Shown here: piece after piece, positions 55,282 to 64,000 of the stretch
Layout of the letters: each line of letters starts with the position of its first letter
Numbering within the stretch: position 1 is the first letter of the stretch
Assembly (NCBI RefSeq): GCF_002968295.1
Contig: NZ_CP134399.1
Coordinates: 3,658,001 to 3,722,000 of the forward strand
Length of the DNA stretch: 64,000 nt
Direction of reading: 5' to 3'
Origin: Mycobacterium sp. ITM-2016-00317
GTDB taxonomy: Bacteria > Actinomycetota > Actinomycetes > Mycobacteriales > Mycobacteriaceae
Program-made: the position numbers and the translations under genes
Notes under the pieces: generated by a model
What the model was told of the DNA's origin: nothing
Databases searched by the model: none
The model's input: only the letters and a program-made list of their open reading frames with translations

Positions 55282-55764
55282 GTGATCAGCCATGTCGTGC
55301 GCGCCCTGCCCGCCGTCGTCGTGTTGGGTGCGGCGGTGGCAGGCACGCCCGCAGCCCAGGCGGACAACCGGCGCCTCAACGAGAGCGTCGCGGTGAACGT
55401 CTACACGATCCAGCAGCACAACGACTGCGACACCGAAATCAAGGTCAACCCGCAGTTGCAGCTGGCCGCGCAGTGGCACGCCAACGACGTCCTGCGCAAC
55501 CGGGCGCTGAACGGCGACATCGGCTCCGACGGGTCCACGGTGCAGGACCGCGCGAATCGGGCCGGCTTCGTGGGCACCGTCGCCGAGACGGTCGCGATCA
55601 ACCCGGCGCTGGCGATCAGCGGCATCGAGATCCTCAACCAGTGGTACCACCGTCCCGACTACATGGCGATCATGAGCAACTGCGCCAACACCCAGATCGG
55701 CGTGTGGTCGGAGAACAGCCTGGACCGCACCGTGGTGGTCGCGGTGTACGGCCAGCCCGGCTAA
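55282..55764 (+). CDS. Secreted CAP (SCP/PR1)-domain protein
   Basis: 160-aa exported protein. The signal peptide (RALPAVVVLGAAVAGTPAAQA, cleaved near residue 27) leads to a compact CAP-like fold: LAAQWHANDVL (first His region), AGFVGTVAETVAI (the GxxxEN-like motif with Thr in place of Asn), QWYHRPDYMAIMSN and IGVWSENSLDRTVVVAVYG. Two Cys (NDCDTE and SNCANT) probably form a disulfide. Bacterial CAP proteins are secreted and of uncertain role. Starts at GTG, 10 bp after the amidase gene, so possibly co-transcribed. It converges on era. Confidence 0.85.
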   Translation: MISHVVRALPAVVVLGAAVAGTPAAQADNRRLNESVAVNVYTIQQHNDCDTEIKVNPQLQLAAQWHANDVLRNRALNGDIGSDGSTVQDRANRAGFVGTVAETVAINPALAISGIEILNQWYHRPDYMAIMSNCANTQIGVWSENSLDRTVVVAVYGQPG

Positions 55765-55770
55765 CGCGGC

Positions 55771-56688
55771 CTAGAAGCCCAGCCGGCCAAGCTGTTTCGG
55801 GTCGCGCTGCCAGTTCTTGGCGATCTTGACGCGCAGATCCAGATAGACCTTGGTGCCCAGCAGTTTCTCGATCTGGGTGCGCGCGGCCGTCCCGACCTCA
55901 CGCAGCCGGGCCCCGCCCTTGCCGATGACGATGCCCTTCTGCGAGTCACGTTCGACGTAGAGGATGGCGTGCACGTCCATCAGCGGGTCGTCTTCCGGGC
56001 GGTCCGGCCTGAGCTCGACCTCGTCGATCACCACCGCCAGCGAGTGCGGCAGCTCGTCGCGCACCCCTTCGAGCGCGGCCTCCCGGATCAGTTCGGCCAT
56101 CAGCACTTCTTCGGGTTCGTCGGTGAGTTCACCGTCGGGGTAGAACGCCGGCCCCGGCGGCAGCTTGGCAGCCAGCACCGAAGTCAGCACATCCAGCTGG
56201 GTGCCCGAAGTGGCTGAGACAGGCACGATCTCGGTGTCCGGGCCGACCAGTTCGCTGACGGCCAGCAGCTGTTCGCCGACCCGGTCCTTGGACACCTTGT
56301 CGATCTTGGTGACGACCACCACCAGCGTGGTCCGCGGCGCGACGGCCCGGATCTGCTCGTAGATCCAGCGGTCCCCCGGGCCGATCTTCTCGTCGGCCGG
56401 GATGCACAACCCGATCACGTCGACCTCGGAGTAGGTGCCCTTGACCAGGTCGTTGAGCCGCTGCCCGAGCAGGGTGCGGGGCCGGTGCAGTCCGGGGGTG
56501 TCGACGAGCACGATCTGGAACTCGTCGCGATGCACGATGCCGCGGATCGTGTGCCGGGTGGTCTGCGGCCGGTTCGAGGTGATCGCCACCTTCGTGCCGA
56601 CCAGCGCGTTGGTCAGCGTGGACTTGCCGGTGTTCGGCCTGCCGACGAAACAGACGAAACCGGAACGGAATTCGACGTCATCGGTCAC
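55771..56688 (-). CDS. era: GTPase Era
   Basis: Ribosome-assembly GTPase that binds the 3' end of 16S rRNA. 305 aa from the GTG at 56688, which overlaps the stop of the upstream gene (GTGA). G motifs: GRPNTGKST (G1), QTTRHT (G2), VDTPG (G3), TKID (G4) and SATSG (G5). The C-terminal KH domain has the conserved [22 protein letters not shown]. Last gene of the phoH-ybeY-corC-(Rv2365c type)-era operon. Confidence 0.97.
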   Translation of the reverse strand: MTDDVEFRSGFVCFVGRPNTGKSTLTNALVGTKVAITSNRPQTTRHTIRGIVHRDEFQIVLVDTPGLHRPRTLLGQRLNDLVKGTYSEVDVIGLCIPADEKIGPGDRWIYEQIRAVAPRTTLVVVVTKIDKVSKDRVGEQLLAVSELVGPDTEIVPVSATSGTQLDVLTSVLAAKLPPGPAFYPDGELTDEPEEVLMAELIREAALEGVRDELPHSLAVVIDEVELRPDRPEDDPLMDVHAILYVERDSQKGIVIGKGGARLREVGTAARTQIEKLLGTKVYLDLRVKIAKNWQRDPKQLGRLGF

Positions 56689-57002
56689 AGCGGGGCACCT
56701 GCGCGGTCGGTCACGATGACGGCGGCCCCGGGCGAGAGTTCGCGCACCGCGGCCACTCCGGCGTCGTCGGCCGAACCACCCACCAGCACAGCGGCTTCCA
56801 GCCCGGTCGCGCCGCTGGACACCGCGGCCGCGACGGCCGCCTGCAGTGCGGTCAGCGTGAGCGCGGCCAGCTCCACCGGTGCGCCCGCGTAGGTGCGCCC
56901 GTCGGTGTCTCGGACCGCGGCCCCGGCGCCGGCCTCGGCACGGCCCATCGCACCTCGGGCCAGCACCACCAGCTTGGTGTCCTCGGGATCGAGCGCGCTC
57001 AT
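56685..57002 (-). CDS. Cytidine-deaminase-fold protein lacking the catalytic motif (Rv2365c type)
   Basis: 105-aa protein between corC and era, overlapping each by 4 bp. Its pattern ([66 protein letters not shown]) recalls the cytidine deaminase fold. The HAE and PCxxC zinc motifs are absent, so it cannot be an active deaminase. In many bacteria a true cdd gene lies between ybeY-type and era genes; this looks like a degenerate version kept for another role (inference). Confidence 0.8.
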   Translation of the reverse strand: MSALDPEDTKLVVLARGAMGRAEAGAGAAVRDTDGRTYAGAPVELAALTLTALQAAVAAAVSSGATGLEAAVLVGGSADDAGVAAVRELSPGAAVIVTDRAGAPL

Positions 57003-58294
57003 TCCTGTCCTTCCACGTTCTCCGGCGGTTCGACGGGGCTGACCAGCACGGTGCCGATCCGGACCCGGCCACGCGGGTCCGGCCCGCCCTCGGCGCGCAA
57101 TCGCAGGCCGTCCCAGGTCACCTCGGCGCCGGGCAGCGGCACGCGGCCGAGCTCCAGCGCGACCAGCCCGCCCACGGTGTCGACGTCGAGGTCCTCGTCG
57201 AAGTCTTTGTCGTAGAGCTCGCCGAGGTCTTCGATCGACAGCCGTGCGGAGACCCGGTACTGATGGTCACCGAGGTCCTCGACCGGTGCCACCTCGTCGG
57301 TGTCGTACTCGTCGGCGATCTCGCCGACGATCTCCTCCAGCACGTCCTCGATCGTGACGAGCCCGGCGATCGCGCCGTATTCGTCGACCAGCAGGACCAT
57401 GTGGACCCGGTCGCGCTGCATGTCGCGCAGCAGCGCGTCCAGCGGCTTGGAGTCCGGCACGAACGCCGCGGCGCGCATCACGTCCTTGACCGGGGTGTCA
57501 CGGCCCCGGTCGGTGGAGTAGTAGGTGCGCTGCACCAGGTCCTTCAGATACACCACACCGATGACGTCGTCGACGTTCTCGCCGATCACCGGGATGCGGG
57601 AGTGGCCGCTGCGCACCGCGAGGGATGTGGCCTGGCCTGCGGTCTTGTCGTGCTCGATCCACACCATCTCGGTGCGCGGGACCATCACCTCGCGCGCAGG
57701 GGTGTCGCCGAGTTCGAACACCGACTGGATCATCCGGCGTTCGTCGTCGGCCACCACACCGCGCTGCTGGGCCAGGTCGACGACCTCGCGCAGTTCGATC
57801 TCGGACGCGAACGGGCCGTTGCGGAAACCGCGCCCGGGTGTCAGCGCATTACCGATCAACACCAGCAGCCGGCTGACCGGGAGCAGCAGCACCGAGATCG
57901 CTTGCAGCGGAAGCGCGGTCACCAACGCGATGCTGTAGGCGTTCTGCCTGCCCAGGGTCCGCGGCCCGACGCCGACGAACACGAAGCTGACGACGGCCAT
58001 GATGGCGGCCGCGGCGGCCAACCCCCACGTGACGCCGAGCCCGCCGTCGAGGAACGCGGCCAGCAGCACCGTGGCGGTCACCTCGCAGGTGATGCGCAGC
58101 AACACGATGAGGTTGATGTAGCGGGGGCGCTCGACCATCACCCGGGCCAGGCGCACGGCGCCGGGGCGCTCGTCGCGCACGAGTTCCTCGACCCGGGCCA
58201 TCGACACGGTGCTCAGCGCCGCGTCGATGGCGGCGAACAACCCACCGAAGAAGATCAGAACGATGGCGGTGAGCAGCTGGCCGATCGGGGTCAC
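56999..58294 (-). CDS. CorC/HlyC family CNNM-CBS membrane protein
   Basis: 431-aa membrane protein (Rv2366c type). The N-terminal DUF21/CNNM domain has about four helices ([28 protein letters not shown]), then a CBS pair ([13 protein letters not shown], then [45 protein letters not shown]) and the CorC_HlyC transporter-associated domain at the end. Family members export or regulate Mg(II)/Co(II). The start GTG at 58294 overlaps the ybeY stop (GTGA); the longer upstream frame runs through ybeY. Confidence 0.93.
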   Translation of the reverse strand: MTPIGQLLTAIVLIFFGGLFAAIDAALSTVSMARVEELVRDERPGAVRLARVMVERPRYINLIVLLRITCEVTATVLLAAFLDGGLGVTWGLAAAAAIMAVVSFVFVGVGPRTLGRQNAYSIALVTALPLQAISVLLLPVSRLLVLIGNALTPGRGFRNGPFASEIELREVVDLAQQRGVVADDERRMIQSVFELGDTPAREVMVPRTEMVWIEHDKTAGQATSLAVRSGHSRIPVIGENVDDVIGVVYLKDLVQRTYYSTDRGRDTPVKDVMRAAAFVPDSKPLDALLRDMQRDRVHMVLLVDEYGAIAGLVTIEDVLEEIVGEIADEYDTDEVAPVEDLGDHQYRVSARLSIEDLGELYDKDFDEDLDVDTVGGLVALELGRVPLPGAEVTWDGLRLRAEGGPDPRGRVRIGTVLVSPVEPPENVEGQE

Positions 58295-58863
58295 GGAGTG
58301 TCGCCGGGGGTCAGTTCGTCGCCGTGGTGCAACTCGTCGAAATGTCGCAACCTGTCCACCAGCCGGCGGTCCTTCTCGGTCTGCCGGTCCTGGTGGTAGG
58401 CCTCGACCTGCTCGGCGACCCACCCTTCGAGGAGTTCGCGCTGCAGGGCGAACATCTCTTTCTCCTCGTCGGGTTCGGCGTGGTCGTAGCCCAGCAGGTG
58501 CAGCACACCGTGCACGGTGAGCAGGGCCAGTTCCTGACCCAGCGTGTGGCCGGCGTCGGCGGCCTGCTTGGCGGCGAACTCCGGGCACAGCACGATGTCG
58601 CCGAGCATCGACGGTCCCGGTTCGGGCGCGTCCGGGCGCCCGCCGGGCTCCAGCTCGTCCATCGGGAAGCTCATCACGTCGGTGGGGCCGGGCAGGTCCA
58701 TCCACCGCATGTGCAGGTCGGCCATCGCCGCGGTGTCGAGCAGCATCATCGACAGCTCGGCCGCAGGGTTGACGTCCATCTTGCGGATGACGAACCGCGC
58801 GACGCTGATCAGTTCCTCTTCGGAGACGTCGAACCCGGACTCGTTGGATACCTCGATGCTCAT
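58291..58863 (-). CDS. ybeY: Endoribonuclease YbeY (rRNA maturation factor)
   Basis: 190-aa zinc-dependent endoribonuclease for 16S rRNA 3'-end processing (Rv2367c type). The zinc motif H-x3-H-x5-H is complete in [22 protein letters not shown]. The UPF0054 N-terminal region has [16 protein letters not shown]. It starts 7 bp after phoH. The C-terminal extension ([18 protein letters not shown]) is typical of mycobacteria. Confidence 0.96.
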   Translation of the reverse strand: MSIEVSNESGFDVSEEELISVARFVIRKMDVNPAAELSMMLLDTAAMADLHMRWMDLPGPTDVMSFPMDELEPGGRPDAPEPGPSMLGDIVLCPEFAAKQAADAGHTLGQELALLTVHGVLHLLGYDHAEPDEEKEMFALQRELLEGWVAEQVEAYHQDRQTEKDRRLVDRLRHFDELHHGDELTPGDTP

Positions 58864-58870
58864 GAAGCCG

Positions 58871-59935
58871 TTACCGCCGTGGACGTCCGGAGCCGGACGA
58901 GCGGCGCTGCGCCCGGTTCGTGGTCGAATCGCCGAGCTTCACCTCGGCCCGTTCGTAGGCGTCCACGATCTCGGACACCAGCCGGTGACGCACCACGTCG
59001 GCGCTGGTCAGCTCGGCGAAGTGGATGTCGTCGATGCCGTCGAGGATGCGCATCGCCGCACGCAGTCCCGAGCCCGACCCGTTGGGCAGGTCGACCTGCG
59101 TGGCATCGCCGGTCACCACGATCTTCGAGCCGAAACCGAGCCGCGTCAGGAACATCTTCATCTGCTCCGCGGTGGTGTTCTGCGCCTCGTCGAGGATGAT
59201 GAACGCATCGTTGAGCGTGCGTCCGCGCATGTAGCCCAGCGGCGCGACCTCGATCACGCCTGCGGTCATCAGCTTCGGGATCAGCTCGGGATCCATCATG
59301 TCGTGCAGCGCGTCGTAGAGCGGACGCAGGTAGGGGTCGATCTTCTCGCTGAGCGTGCCGGGCAGGAAGCCGAGGCGTTCGCCGGCCTCCACCGCGGGGC
59401 GGGTCAGGATGATCCGGCTGACCTGCTTGGTCTGCAGCGCGCTGACCGCCTTGGCCATCGCCAGATACGTCTTGCCGGTGCCGGCCGGGCCGATGCCGAA
59501 CACGATCGTCTTCGCGTCGATCGCGTCGACGTAGCGCTTCTGGTTCAGCGTCTTGGGCCGGATCGTCTTGCCCCGGCGGGACAGGATGTCCAGTGTCAGG
59601 ACGTCGGCCGGCGACTCGTCACCGGCCCCGGTCAGCATCGCCACCCCGCGCCGCACGGCGTCAGGGGTCAACCGCTGACCGCTGCCGACGACCTCGACCA
59701 GCTCGGAGATGGCCCGTTCGGCCAGTGCCACGTCGGCGGGGTCACCGGAAAGGGTGATCTCGTTGCCGCGGGCGTGGATGTCGGCGGTGAGCAGATCTTC
59801 GAGCTCGCGCAGATTCTCGTCGGAGGATCCCAGGAGGCCCATGACGTATTCGGGCGGAACTGTGATGGTGCTGCGGACCGACGTGCCAGAAGATGCTGCT
59901 GATGCGGCCGAGCTTGCGTTCTCGCGGGGCGCCAC
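58871..59935 (-). CDS. phoH: PhoH-family ATPase (PhoH1)
   Basis: 354-aa cytosolic ATPase (Rv2368c type) linked to RNA metabolism with YbeY. N-terminal KH-like region ([27 protein letters not shown]), then the helicase-like core: Walker [20 protein letters not shown], Walker [17 protein letters not shown], and the sensor [14 protein letters not shown]. Starts with GTG at 59935. First gene of the phoH-ybeY-corC-era operon. Upstream lies the accessory mmpS-mmpL pair. Confidence 0.95.
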   Translation of the reverse strand: MAPRENASSAASAASSGTSVRSTITVPPEYVMGLLGSSDENLRELEDLLTADIHARGNEITLSGDPADVALAERAISELVEVVGSGQRLTPDAVRRGVAMLTGAGDESPADVLTLDILSRRGKTIRPKTLNQKRYVDAIDAKTIVFGIGPAGTGKTYLAMAKAVSALQTKQVSRIILTRPAVEAGERLGFLPGTLSEKIDPYLRPLYDALHDMMDPELIPKLMTAGVIEVAPLGYMRGRTLNDAFIILDEAQNTTAEQMKMFLTRLGFGSKIVVTGDATQVDLPNGSGSGLRAAMRILDGIDDIHFAELTSADVVRHRLVSEIVDAYERAEVKLGDSTTNRAQRRSSGSGRPRR

Positions 59936-60011
59936 GTGAGGTTTTCTGCCTGCTTCCTGGGTCGTGAACGGGAAACCCCAGTTTAGCGCCGCCCCCCGCG
60001 AGCGCCCAAGG

Positions 60012-62846
60012 TCAGGGCCGCGGAGGCGCGGGCAGCGGTCGGGACCGCACCACCAGCGGCCACCAGAACCAGCGCCCGAGCAGCGTCGCGATCGCGGGCA
60101 TCATGAACGCGCGCACCACGAACGTGTCGAACAGCAGCCCCAGCCCGATCGTCGTGCCGACCTGCGCCATCACCCGCAGGTCGCTGACCACCATCGACGC
60201 CATGGTCAGCGCGAACACCACCCCGGCCACGGTCACGACGCTGCCGGTGCCGCCGATCGCCCGGATCATTCCGGTCTTGATCCCGGCCGGGATCTCCTCC
60301 TTGAACCGGGACACCAGCAGCAGGTTGTAGTCGGAGCCGACCGCGATCAGCGCGATGATCGACAGCGCCAGCACCATCCAGTGCAGTTCGATGCCGACGA
60401 TGTGCTGCCAGATCAGGATCGAGATGCCGAACGACGCGCCCAGCGACAGCGTCACGGTGCCGACGATCACCAGCGCGGCGACCAGGCTGCGGGTGAGCAC
60501 CAGCATGATCATCAGCACCAGGCACATCGCCGAGATCACCGCGATGAGCAGGTCGTAGCGGGATCCGTCGGACATGTCCTTGAACGTCGCGGCGGTGCCG
60601 CCGAGCTGGATCGTGGCGTTCTCCAGTGGGGTGCCTTTGAGCGCCTCGATCGCCGCGATCTTGATCGGTTCGACGCGCTGCAGCGCCTCTTCGGTGGTCG
60701 GGTTGCCGCGGTGGGCGATCAGCATCCGCACGGTCTTGCCGTCGGGCGAGAAGAAGCTCTCCATCGCCCGCTTGAAGTCCTCGTTCTCGAACACCTCGGG
60801 CGGCAGGTAGAACGAGTCGTCGTTCTTCGCCGCGTCGAACGCCTTGCCCATCTCGGTGGAGTCGCGGGTCAGCTCGTCCATCTGGTCGTAGAAGCCGCCC
60901 ATGGTGGCGTAGGTGGACAGCATCATCTGACGCATGCTCTCCATGGTCTCGATCATCGGCGGGAACGTCGCGAGCATCTCGGGCAGCAGCGCCTTCATCT
61001 CGTCCATGTTGACCACGGCCTTGTCGAAGGTGTCGGTCATCGTGCCGATGCCGTCCATCGAGTCGAACAGCGACCGGAACGACCAGCACAGCGGGATGTT
61101 GTAGCAGTGCGGTTCCCAGTAGAAGTAGTTGCGGATCGGCCGGAACTGGTCGTCGAAATCGGCGACCATGTCGCGCAACAGGTGGACGGTGTCGCGCATG
61201 TCGGTCATGTCGTCGATCATCACGGTGGTGATGCCGGAGAACTTCGTCATCAGCCCGTACATCTTCTTCATCGTCGCGATGGTCTCGCCGATGTCGTCGG
61301 CCTGGGTCCGCATGTCGGCGATGCGGTCCTTCATCAGCTTCATGTTCTGCTGCTGGCCGACGCCCTGCATGCTGATCAGGAACGGGATCGAGGTGTGCGC
61401 GATCGGCGCGCCGTCGGGGCGGCTCGGCGCCTGCACCCGGGCCACGCCTTCGACGTTGAAGACCCGCTTGGCCAACCGGTCCAGGATCAGGAAGTCCGAC
61501 GAGTTGCGCAGGTCGCGGTCGGTCTCGACGATGAGCACCTCCGGGCTCATCCGCGACAGCGAGAAGTACTCGGTGGCGGCCTGCAGGCCGGCGTTGGCCG
61601 GGATGGACTCCGGGATGTAGCGGGTGTCGTCGTAGCTGGTCTGGTAGCCCGGCAGCGCGGCGAGCCCGATCAGTGCCAGCGCCAGCGATGCGACCAGGAT
61701 CGGTCCGGGCCAGCGCACGACGGTGGCGCCGACCCGGCGCCAGGCCCGGATCCGCATGGCGCGCTTGGGCTCCAGCAGGCCGAAACGGCTGCCGACGGCG
61801 ACGATCGCGGGCCCCAGCGTCAGCGCCACGGCGACCCCGGCGAGGATGCCGACCGCGCACGGCACGCCCATGCTCTGGAAGTACGGCATCCGGGTGAACG
61901 ACAGGCAGTACATCGCCCCGGCGATGGTCAGGCCGGAGCCCAGCACCACATGCGCTGTGCCGTGGAACATCTCGTAGTAGGCGGCTTCGTGGTCGGCCCC
62001 GGACGCGCGGGCCTCCTGGTAGCGGCCGACAAGGAAGATCGCGTAGTCGGTGCCTGCCGCGACGGCCAGTGAGATCAGCAGGTTCACCGCGAACGTCGAC
62101 AGCCCGATGACCTGGAAGTGGCCCAGCGCGGCCACCACACCGCGGGCGATCGACATCTGGACGCCGACCATGATCAGCAGCAGCACGACCGTGGTGACCG
62201 ACCGGTAGAAGAACAGCAGCAGCACGATGATCACGGCGAAGGTGACCAGCAGGATCAACGCCATGCTGCTCTCGCCGGCGATGTTGACGTCGGCGGTCAG
62301 TGCCGCGGGACCGGTGACGTGTACCTGCACCCCGGGTGGCGGGGGCGAGTTGGCGACGATGTCGCGGACGGCGGCGACCGACTCGTTGGACTTCGTCTCG
62401 CCCATGTTCCCGGCCAGGTTCAGCGCGACGTAGGCGGCGCGCCCGTCGGAGCTCTGCGCGGCGGCCTCGGTCAGCGGGTCGCCCCACATGTCCTGGATGT
62501 TGCGGACGTGCTCGGGTGCGGCTTCGAGTTTCTCGATGAGCCCGTCGTAGTAGGCGTGCGCGTCGTCGCCGAGCGGTTCCTCGCCTTCGAGGACCACCAT
62601 CGCGACGGAGTCGGAGTCGGATTCGCCGAAGAGCCGGCCCATGTCGGACATCGCCCGCATCGCCGGCGCATCGCTGGGGCTCATCGACACGGCGTTCTGG
62701 GCGGCCACCACTTCCAACTGCGGCACCAGCAGGTTCAGCGCCGCGACCAGCAGCACCCAGCCGAGGATGATCGGCACGGCCAGCCGGCGGATCCACCGGG
62801 CCAGGGTCGTCGGGTCCTGCAGGGACCTGTTCGGGGACCGGGTCAT
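60012..62846 (-). CDS. MmpL family RND transporter
   Basis: 944-aa inner-membrane RND exporter. Twelve membrane helices are arranged as one N-terminal plus five, then again after a large loop. The MMPL domains contain the proton-relay stretch [21 protein letters not shown] in the first half and [21 protein letters not shown] in the second, each with the conserved Asp-Tyr pair. A large periplasmic coiled loop (residues about 400-680) contains many Met-rich helices. Its ATG overlaps the mmpS stop. The size and the mmpS partner point to the MmpL4/MmpL5 class, which exports mycobactin-type siderophores; an IdeR-type box upstream supports this. Confidence 0.92.
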   Translation of the reverse strand: MTRSPNRSLQDPTTLARWIRRLAVPIILGWVLLVAALNLLVPQLEVVAAQNAVSMSPSDAPAMRAMSDMGRLFGESDSDSVAMVVLEGEEPLGDDAHAYYDGLIEKLEAAPEHVRNIQDMWGDPLTEAAAQSSDGRAAYVALNLAGNMGETKSNESVAAVRDIVANSPPPPGVQVHVTGPAALTADVNIAGESSMALILLVTFAVIIVLLLFFYRSVTTVVLLLIMVGVQMSIARGVVAALGHFQVIGLSTFAVNLLISLAVAAGTDYAIFLVGRYQEARASGADHEAAYYEMFHGTAHVVLGSGLTIAGAMYCLSFTRMPYFQSMGVPCAVGILAGVAVALTLGPAIVAVGSRFGLLEPKRAMRIRAWRRVGATVVRWPGPILVASLALALIGLAALPGYQTSYDDTRYIPESIPANAGLQAATEYFSLSRMSPEVLIVETDRDLRNSSDFLILDRLAKRVFNVEGVARVQAPSRPDGAPIAHTSIPFLISMQGVGQQQNMKLMKDRIADMRTQADDIGETIATMKKMYGLMTKFSGITTVMIDDMTDMRDTVHLLRDMVADFDDQFRPIRNYFYWEPHCYNIPLCWSFRSLFDSMDGIGTMTDTFDKAVVNMDEMKALLPEMLATFPPMIETMESMRQMMLSTYATMGGFYDQMDELTRDSTEMGKAFDAAKNDDSFYLPPEVFENEDFKRAMESFFSPDGKTVRMLIAHRGNPTTEEALQRVEPIKIAAIEALKGTPLENATIQLGGTAATFKDMSDGSRYDLLIAVISAMCLVLMIMLVLTRSLVAALVIVGTVTLSLGASFGISILIWQHIVGIELHWMVLALSIIALIAVGSDYNLLLVSRFKEEIPAGIKTGMIRAIGGTGSVVTVAGVVFALTMASMVVSDLRVMAQVGTTIGLGLLFDTFVVRAFMMPAIATLLGRWFWWPLVVRSRPLPAPPRP

Positions 62847-63274
62847 GCGGACTTGGTGAAGCAGTAGACGTAGGCGGTGACGTTGTGGGCGGTGCGTTCG
62901 TCCTTGACGACGTCGTCGGCCAGGATGCGGCAGCCGAGGAAGTCGCCGTCACCCTGGGCCACCACGTTTCCGACCATCGCCGGGGAGTTCGACTCCACTT
63001 CGATCGACCACGGCAGCGCGGCGCCGACGACCTGGTTCGGGTCCCCTTCGGCGTCGATGTAATTGATGTCGGCGGTGGCGCCGGGCTCGCCGAAGATCTC
63101 GTAGCGCACGACCTTCGGGTCCGACTTGTTGGAATCCTCGGACATGTTCCCCGCGTAGGTCGGCAGTTGATGGGAGCCGAAGATGCCGCGGATCCGCCAC
63201 ACCGCGAAACCCCCGACGACGAGCACGATCACCAAGAGGAGCGGTATCCACGCTCGCGTCAGACGGGTGAGAAT
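62843..63274 (-). CDS. MmpS family accessory protein (probable ATT start)
   Basis: About 143-aa small partner of the MmpL exporter. One membrane helix ([19 protein letters not shown]) leads to a periplasmic beta-rich domain ending [19 protein letters not shown], as in MmpS4/MmpS5. Between the in-frame stop at the iron box and the helix there is no ATG; GTG (63235) or TTG (63238) would cut off half the helix. The ATT at 63274 gives [13 protein letters not shown], the usual MmpS N-terminus and length, and has GAAGGA six bases upstream, so ATT initiation is proposed. Coupled to mmpL by ATGA. Confidence 0.85.
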   Translation of the reverse strand: MLTRLTRAWIPLLLVIVLVVGGFAVWRIRGIFGSHQLPTYAGNMSEDSNKSDPKVVRYEIFGEPGATADINYIDAEGDPNQVVGAALPWSIEVESNSPAMVGNVVAQGDGDFLGCRILADDVVKDERTAHNVTAYVYCFTKSA

Positions 63275-63319
63275 CGGGAGTCCTTCGAGAGATCGGCGCA
63301 GCCTCGGGCCTTTACGGTC

Positions 63320-63338
63320 AGAGGGAAGGCTAACCTAT
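63320..63338 (-). promoter_or_regulatory. IdeR-type iron box upstream of mmpS-mmpL
   Basis: Read on the minus strand, ATAGGTTAGCCTTCCCTCT matches the mycobacterial iron box TTAGGTTAGCCTAACCTAA at 14 of 19 positions, the left half being nearly perfect. It lies about 45 bp upstream of the proposed mmpS start. Siderophore export genes mmpS4-mmpL4 of M. tuberculosis are IdeR-repressed, so iron control is likely. Confidence 0.6.
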
Positions 63339-63374
63339 CTAAATGTCCCGTGGGAAACTACCCCCCGGGGGTTT

Positions 63375-64000
63375 CTACGACCAGCGCGGGGTGAGTACTC
63401 CCAGTGCCCCCAGCGCGACCGCGGCGGCCGTCGACGTGCGCAGCACGGTCGGTCCCAGCCGCACGGCGACGGCCCCGGCGTCCACCAGCGCGGCCAGCTC
63501 CTCGTCGGCGACGCCGCCTTCGGGCCCGACGATCAGGGTCAGAGACTCTGCCTGCGGCACAACCGTTTCGGCGAAGGGCCGGGTGGCCGACTCGTGCAGC
63601 ACCAGCACCGTGCCCGCCGGCGCGGACCGTGTCGTGGCGACCAGGTCGCGGGTGGACACCAGCCCGTCGACGGTCGGGATGTAGGGGCGCCGCGACTGCC
63701 GCGCCGCCGAGCGCGCCACCGCGCGCCATCGCCGCAAACCCTTGTCCACCTTGGCCGCACCGTCCCAGCGCGCCACGCAGCGCGACGCCTGCCAGGCCAC
63801 GAACGCGTCCGCGCCGGCCTCGGTGGCCAGGTCGATCGCGAGTTCGGAGCGGTCGGATTTGGGCAGCGCCTGCACCACGGTCACCGACGGTGCCGGCGGC
63901 GCGAGGACGCGGCGGTCCAGGACCCGGGCGCTGAGCCGGCCCTTCGCGACGTCCTCGACGACACAGTGGGCGATCGTCCCGGCACCGTCGGCGAGGTCGA
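63375..64000 (-). CDS. rsmE: 16S rRNA m3U1498 methyltransferase RsmE (5' end outside the window)
   Basis: SPOUT-class enzyme methylating U1498 of 16S rRNA. The reading frame is open to the right edge, so about 208 C-terminal residues are visible of about 250-260. The knot motifs are [22 protein letters not shown] and [19 protein letters not shown], where the SAM-binding loops lie. Upstream residues [21 protein letters not shown] belong to the PUA-like N-terminal domain. In M. tuberculosis this position is Rv2372c, followed by dnaJ2-hrcA. Confidence 0.94.
   Translation of the reverse strand, partial: DLADGAGTIAHCVVEDVAKGRLSARVLDRRVLAPPAPSVTVVQALPKSDRSELAIDLATEAGADAFVAWQASRCVARWDGAAKVDKGLRRWRAVARSAARQSRRPYIPTVDGLVSTRDLVATTRSAPAGTVLVLHESATRPFAETVVPQAESLTLIVGPEGGVADEELAALVDAGAVAVRLGPTVLRTSTAAAVALGALGVLTPRWS

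Overview
The window is high-GC actinobacterial chromosome and almost certainly comes from a rapidly growing Mycobacterium (Mycolicibacterium) relative. The strongest evidence is gene order from about 30.5 kb to the right end, which follows the Mycobacterium tuberculosis block Rv2314c-Rv2372c: pmbA/tldD, an ECF transporter (Rv2325c/Rv2326c type), MarR, an LppP-like lipoprotein, tRNA-Asn, dnaG, dgt, a TPM-domain protein (Rv2345 type), glyS, smtB, zur, uppS, recO, amidase, era, corC, ybeY, phoH and rsmE. Orthology is stated from remembered family and synteny knowledge, not from a search.

Layout. 1-3.9 kb: the end of a dipeptide/oligopeptide-type ABC importer (two permeases and a double ATPase, translationally coupled), then an SDR. 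3.9-6.1 kb: a 13E12-type HNH protein with an SOS box on its start codon, and a decayed IS481-like element that still has its ends and a 15-bp target duplication. 6.1-9.9 kb: a Rieske oxygenase and DapB-like reductase pair facing a TetR gene, then AzlCD. 10-19.2 kb: a secreted M4 (thermolysin-like) protease, a molybdopterin oxidoreductase with a TetR gene, a PhoD-like phosphatase, a POT peptide transporter and a DUF427 protein. 19.3-25.8 kb: an acidic exported protein, MscS, a stand-alone proteasome-like hydrolase, a partner-switch pair (STAS plus GAF/PP2C/ATPase) and a TetR gene. 25.9-28.4 kb: an SDR and mycothiol-dependent isomerase operon under a clear TetR operator, an excalibur-like fragment and a DUF2231 protein.

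28.45-29.6 kb is a small accessory island: the 3' end of a tRNA(CAT) gene is duplicated about 1.07 kb away, and between the copies lie an AbiEi-type antitoxin, a stub of its toxin and an IS-end-like tandem repeat. From 29.6 kb on the genes are mostly core: AhpD-like, pmbA/tldD, ECF transporter, MarR/MFS, VIT1-like, acyl-CoA oxidase-like, then replication, nucleotide, zinc-homeostasis, cell-wall and ribosome-maturation genes. Two accessory insertions interrupt this block. One is a DUF559 nuclease-like gene bracketed by two 59-bp inverted palindromic repeats (48.0-49.1 kb). The other is an mmpS-mmpL pair with an IdeR-type iron box (60.0-63.3 kb).

Three genes (DUF427, the GAF/PP2C/ATPase gene, tldD) each look interrupted by one missing base in a short G/C run. 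This is either recent decay or residual assembly error, so single-base indels in this sequence deserve suspicion. No CRISPR array, rRNA, riboswitch or phage was recognised.
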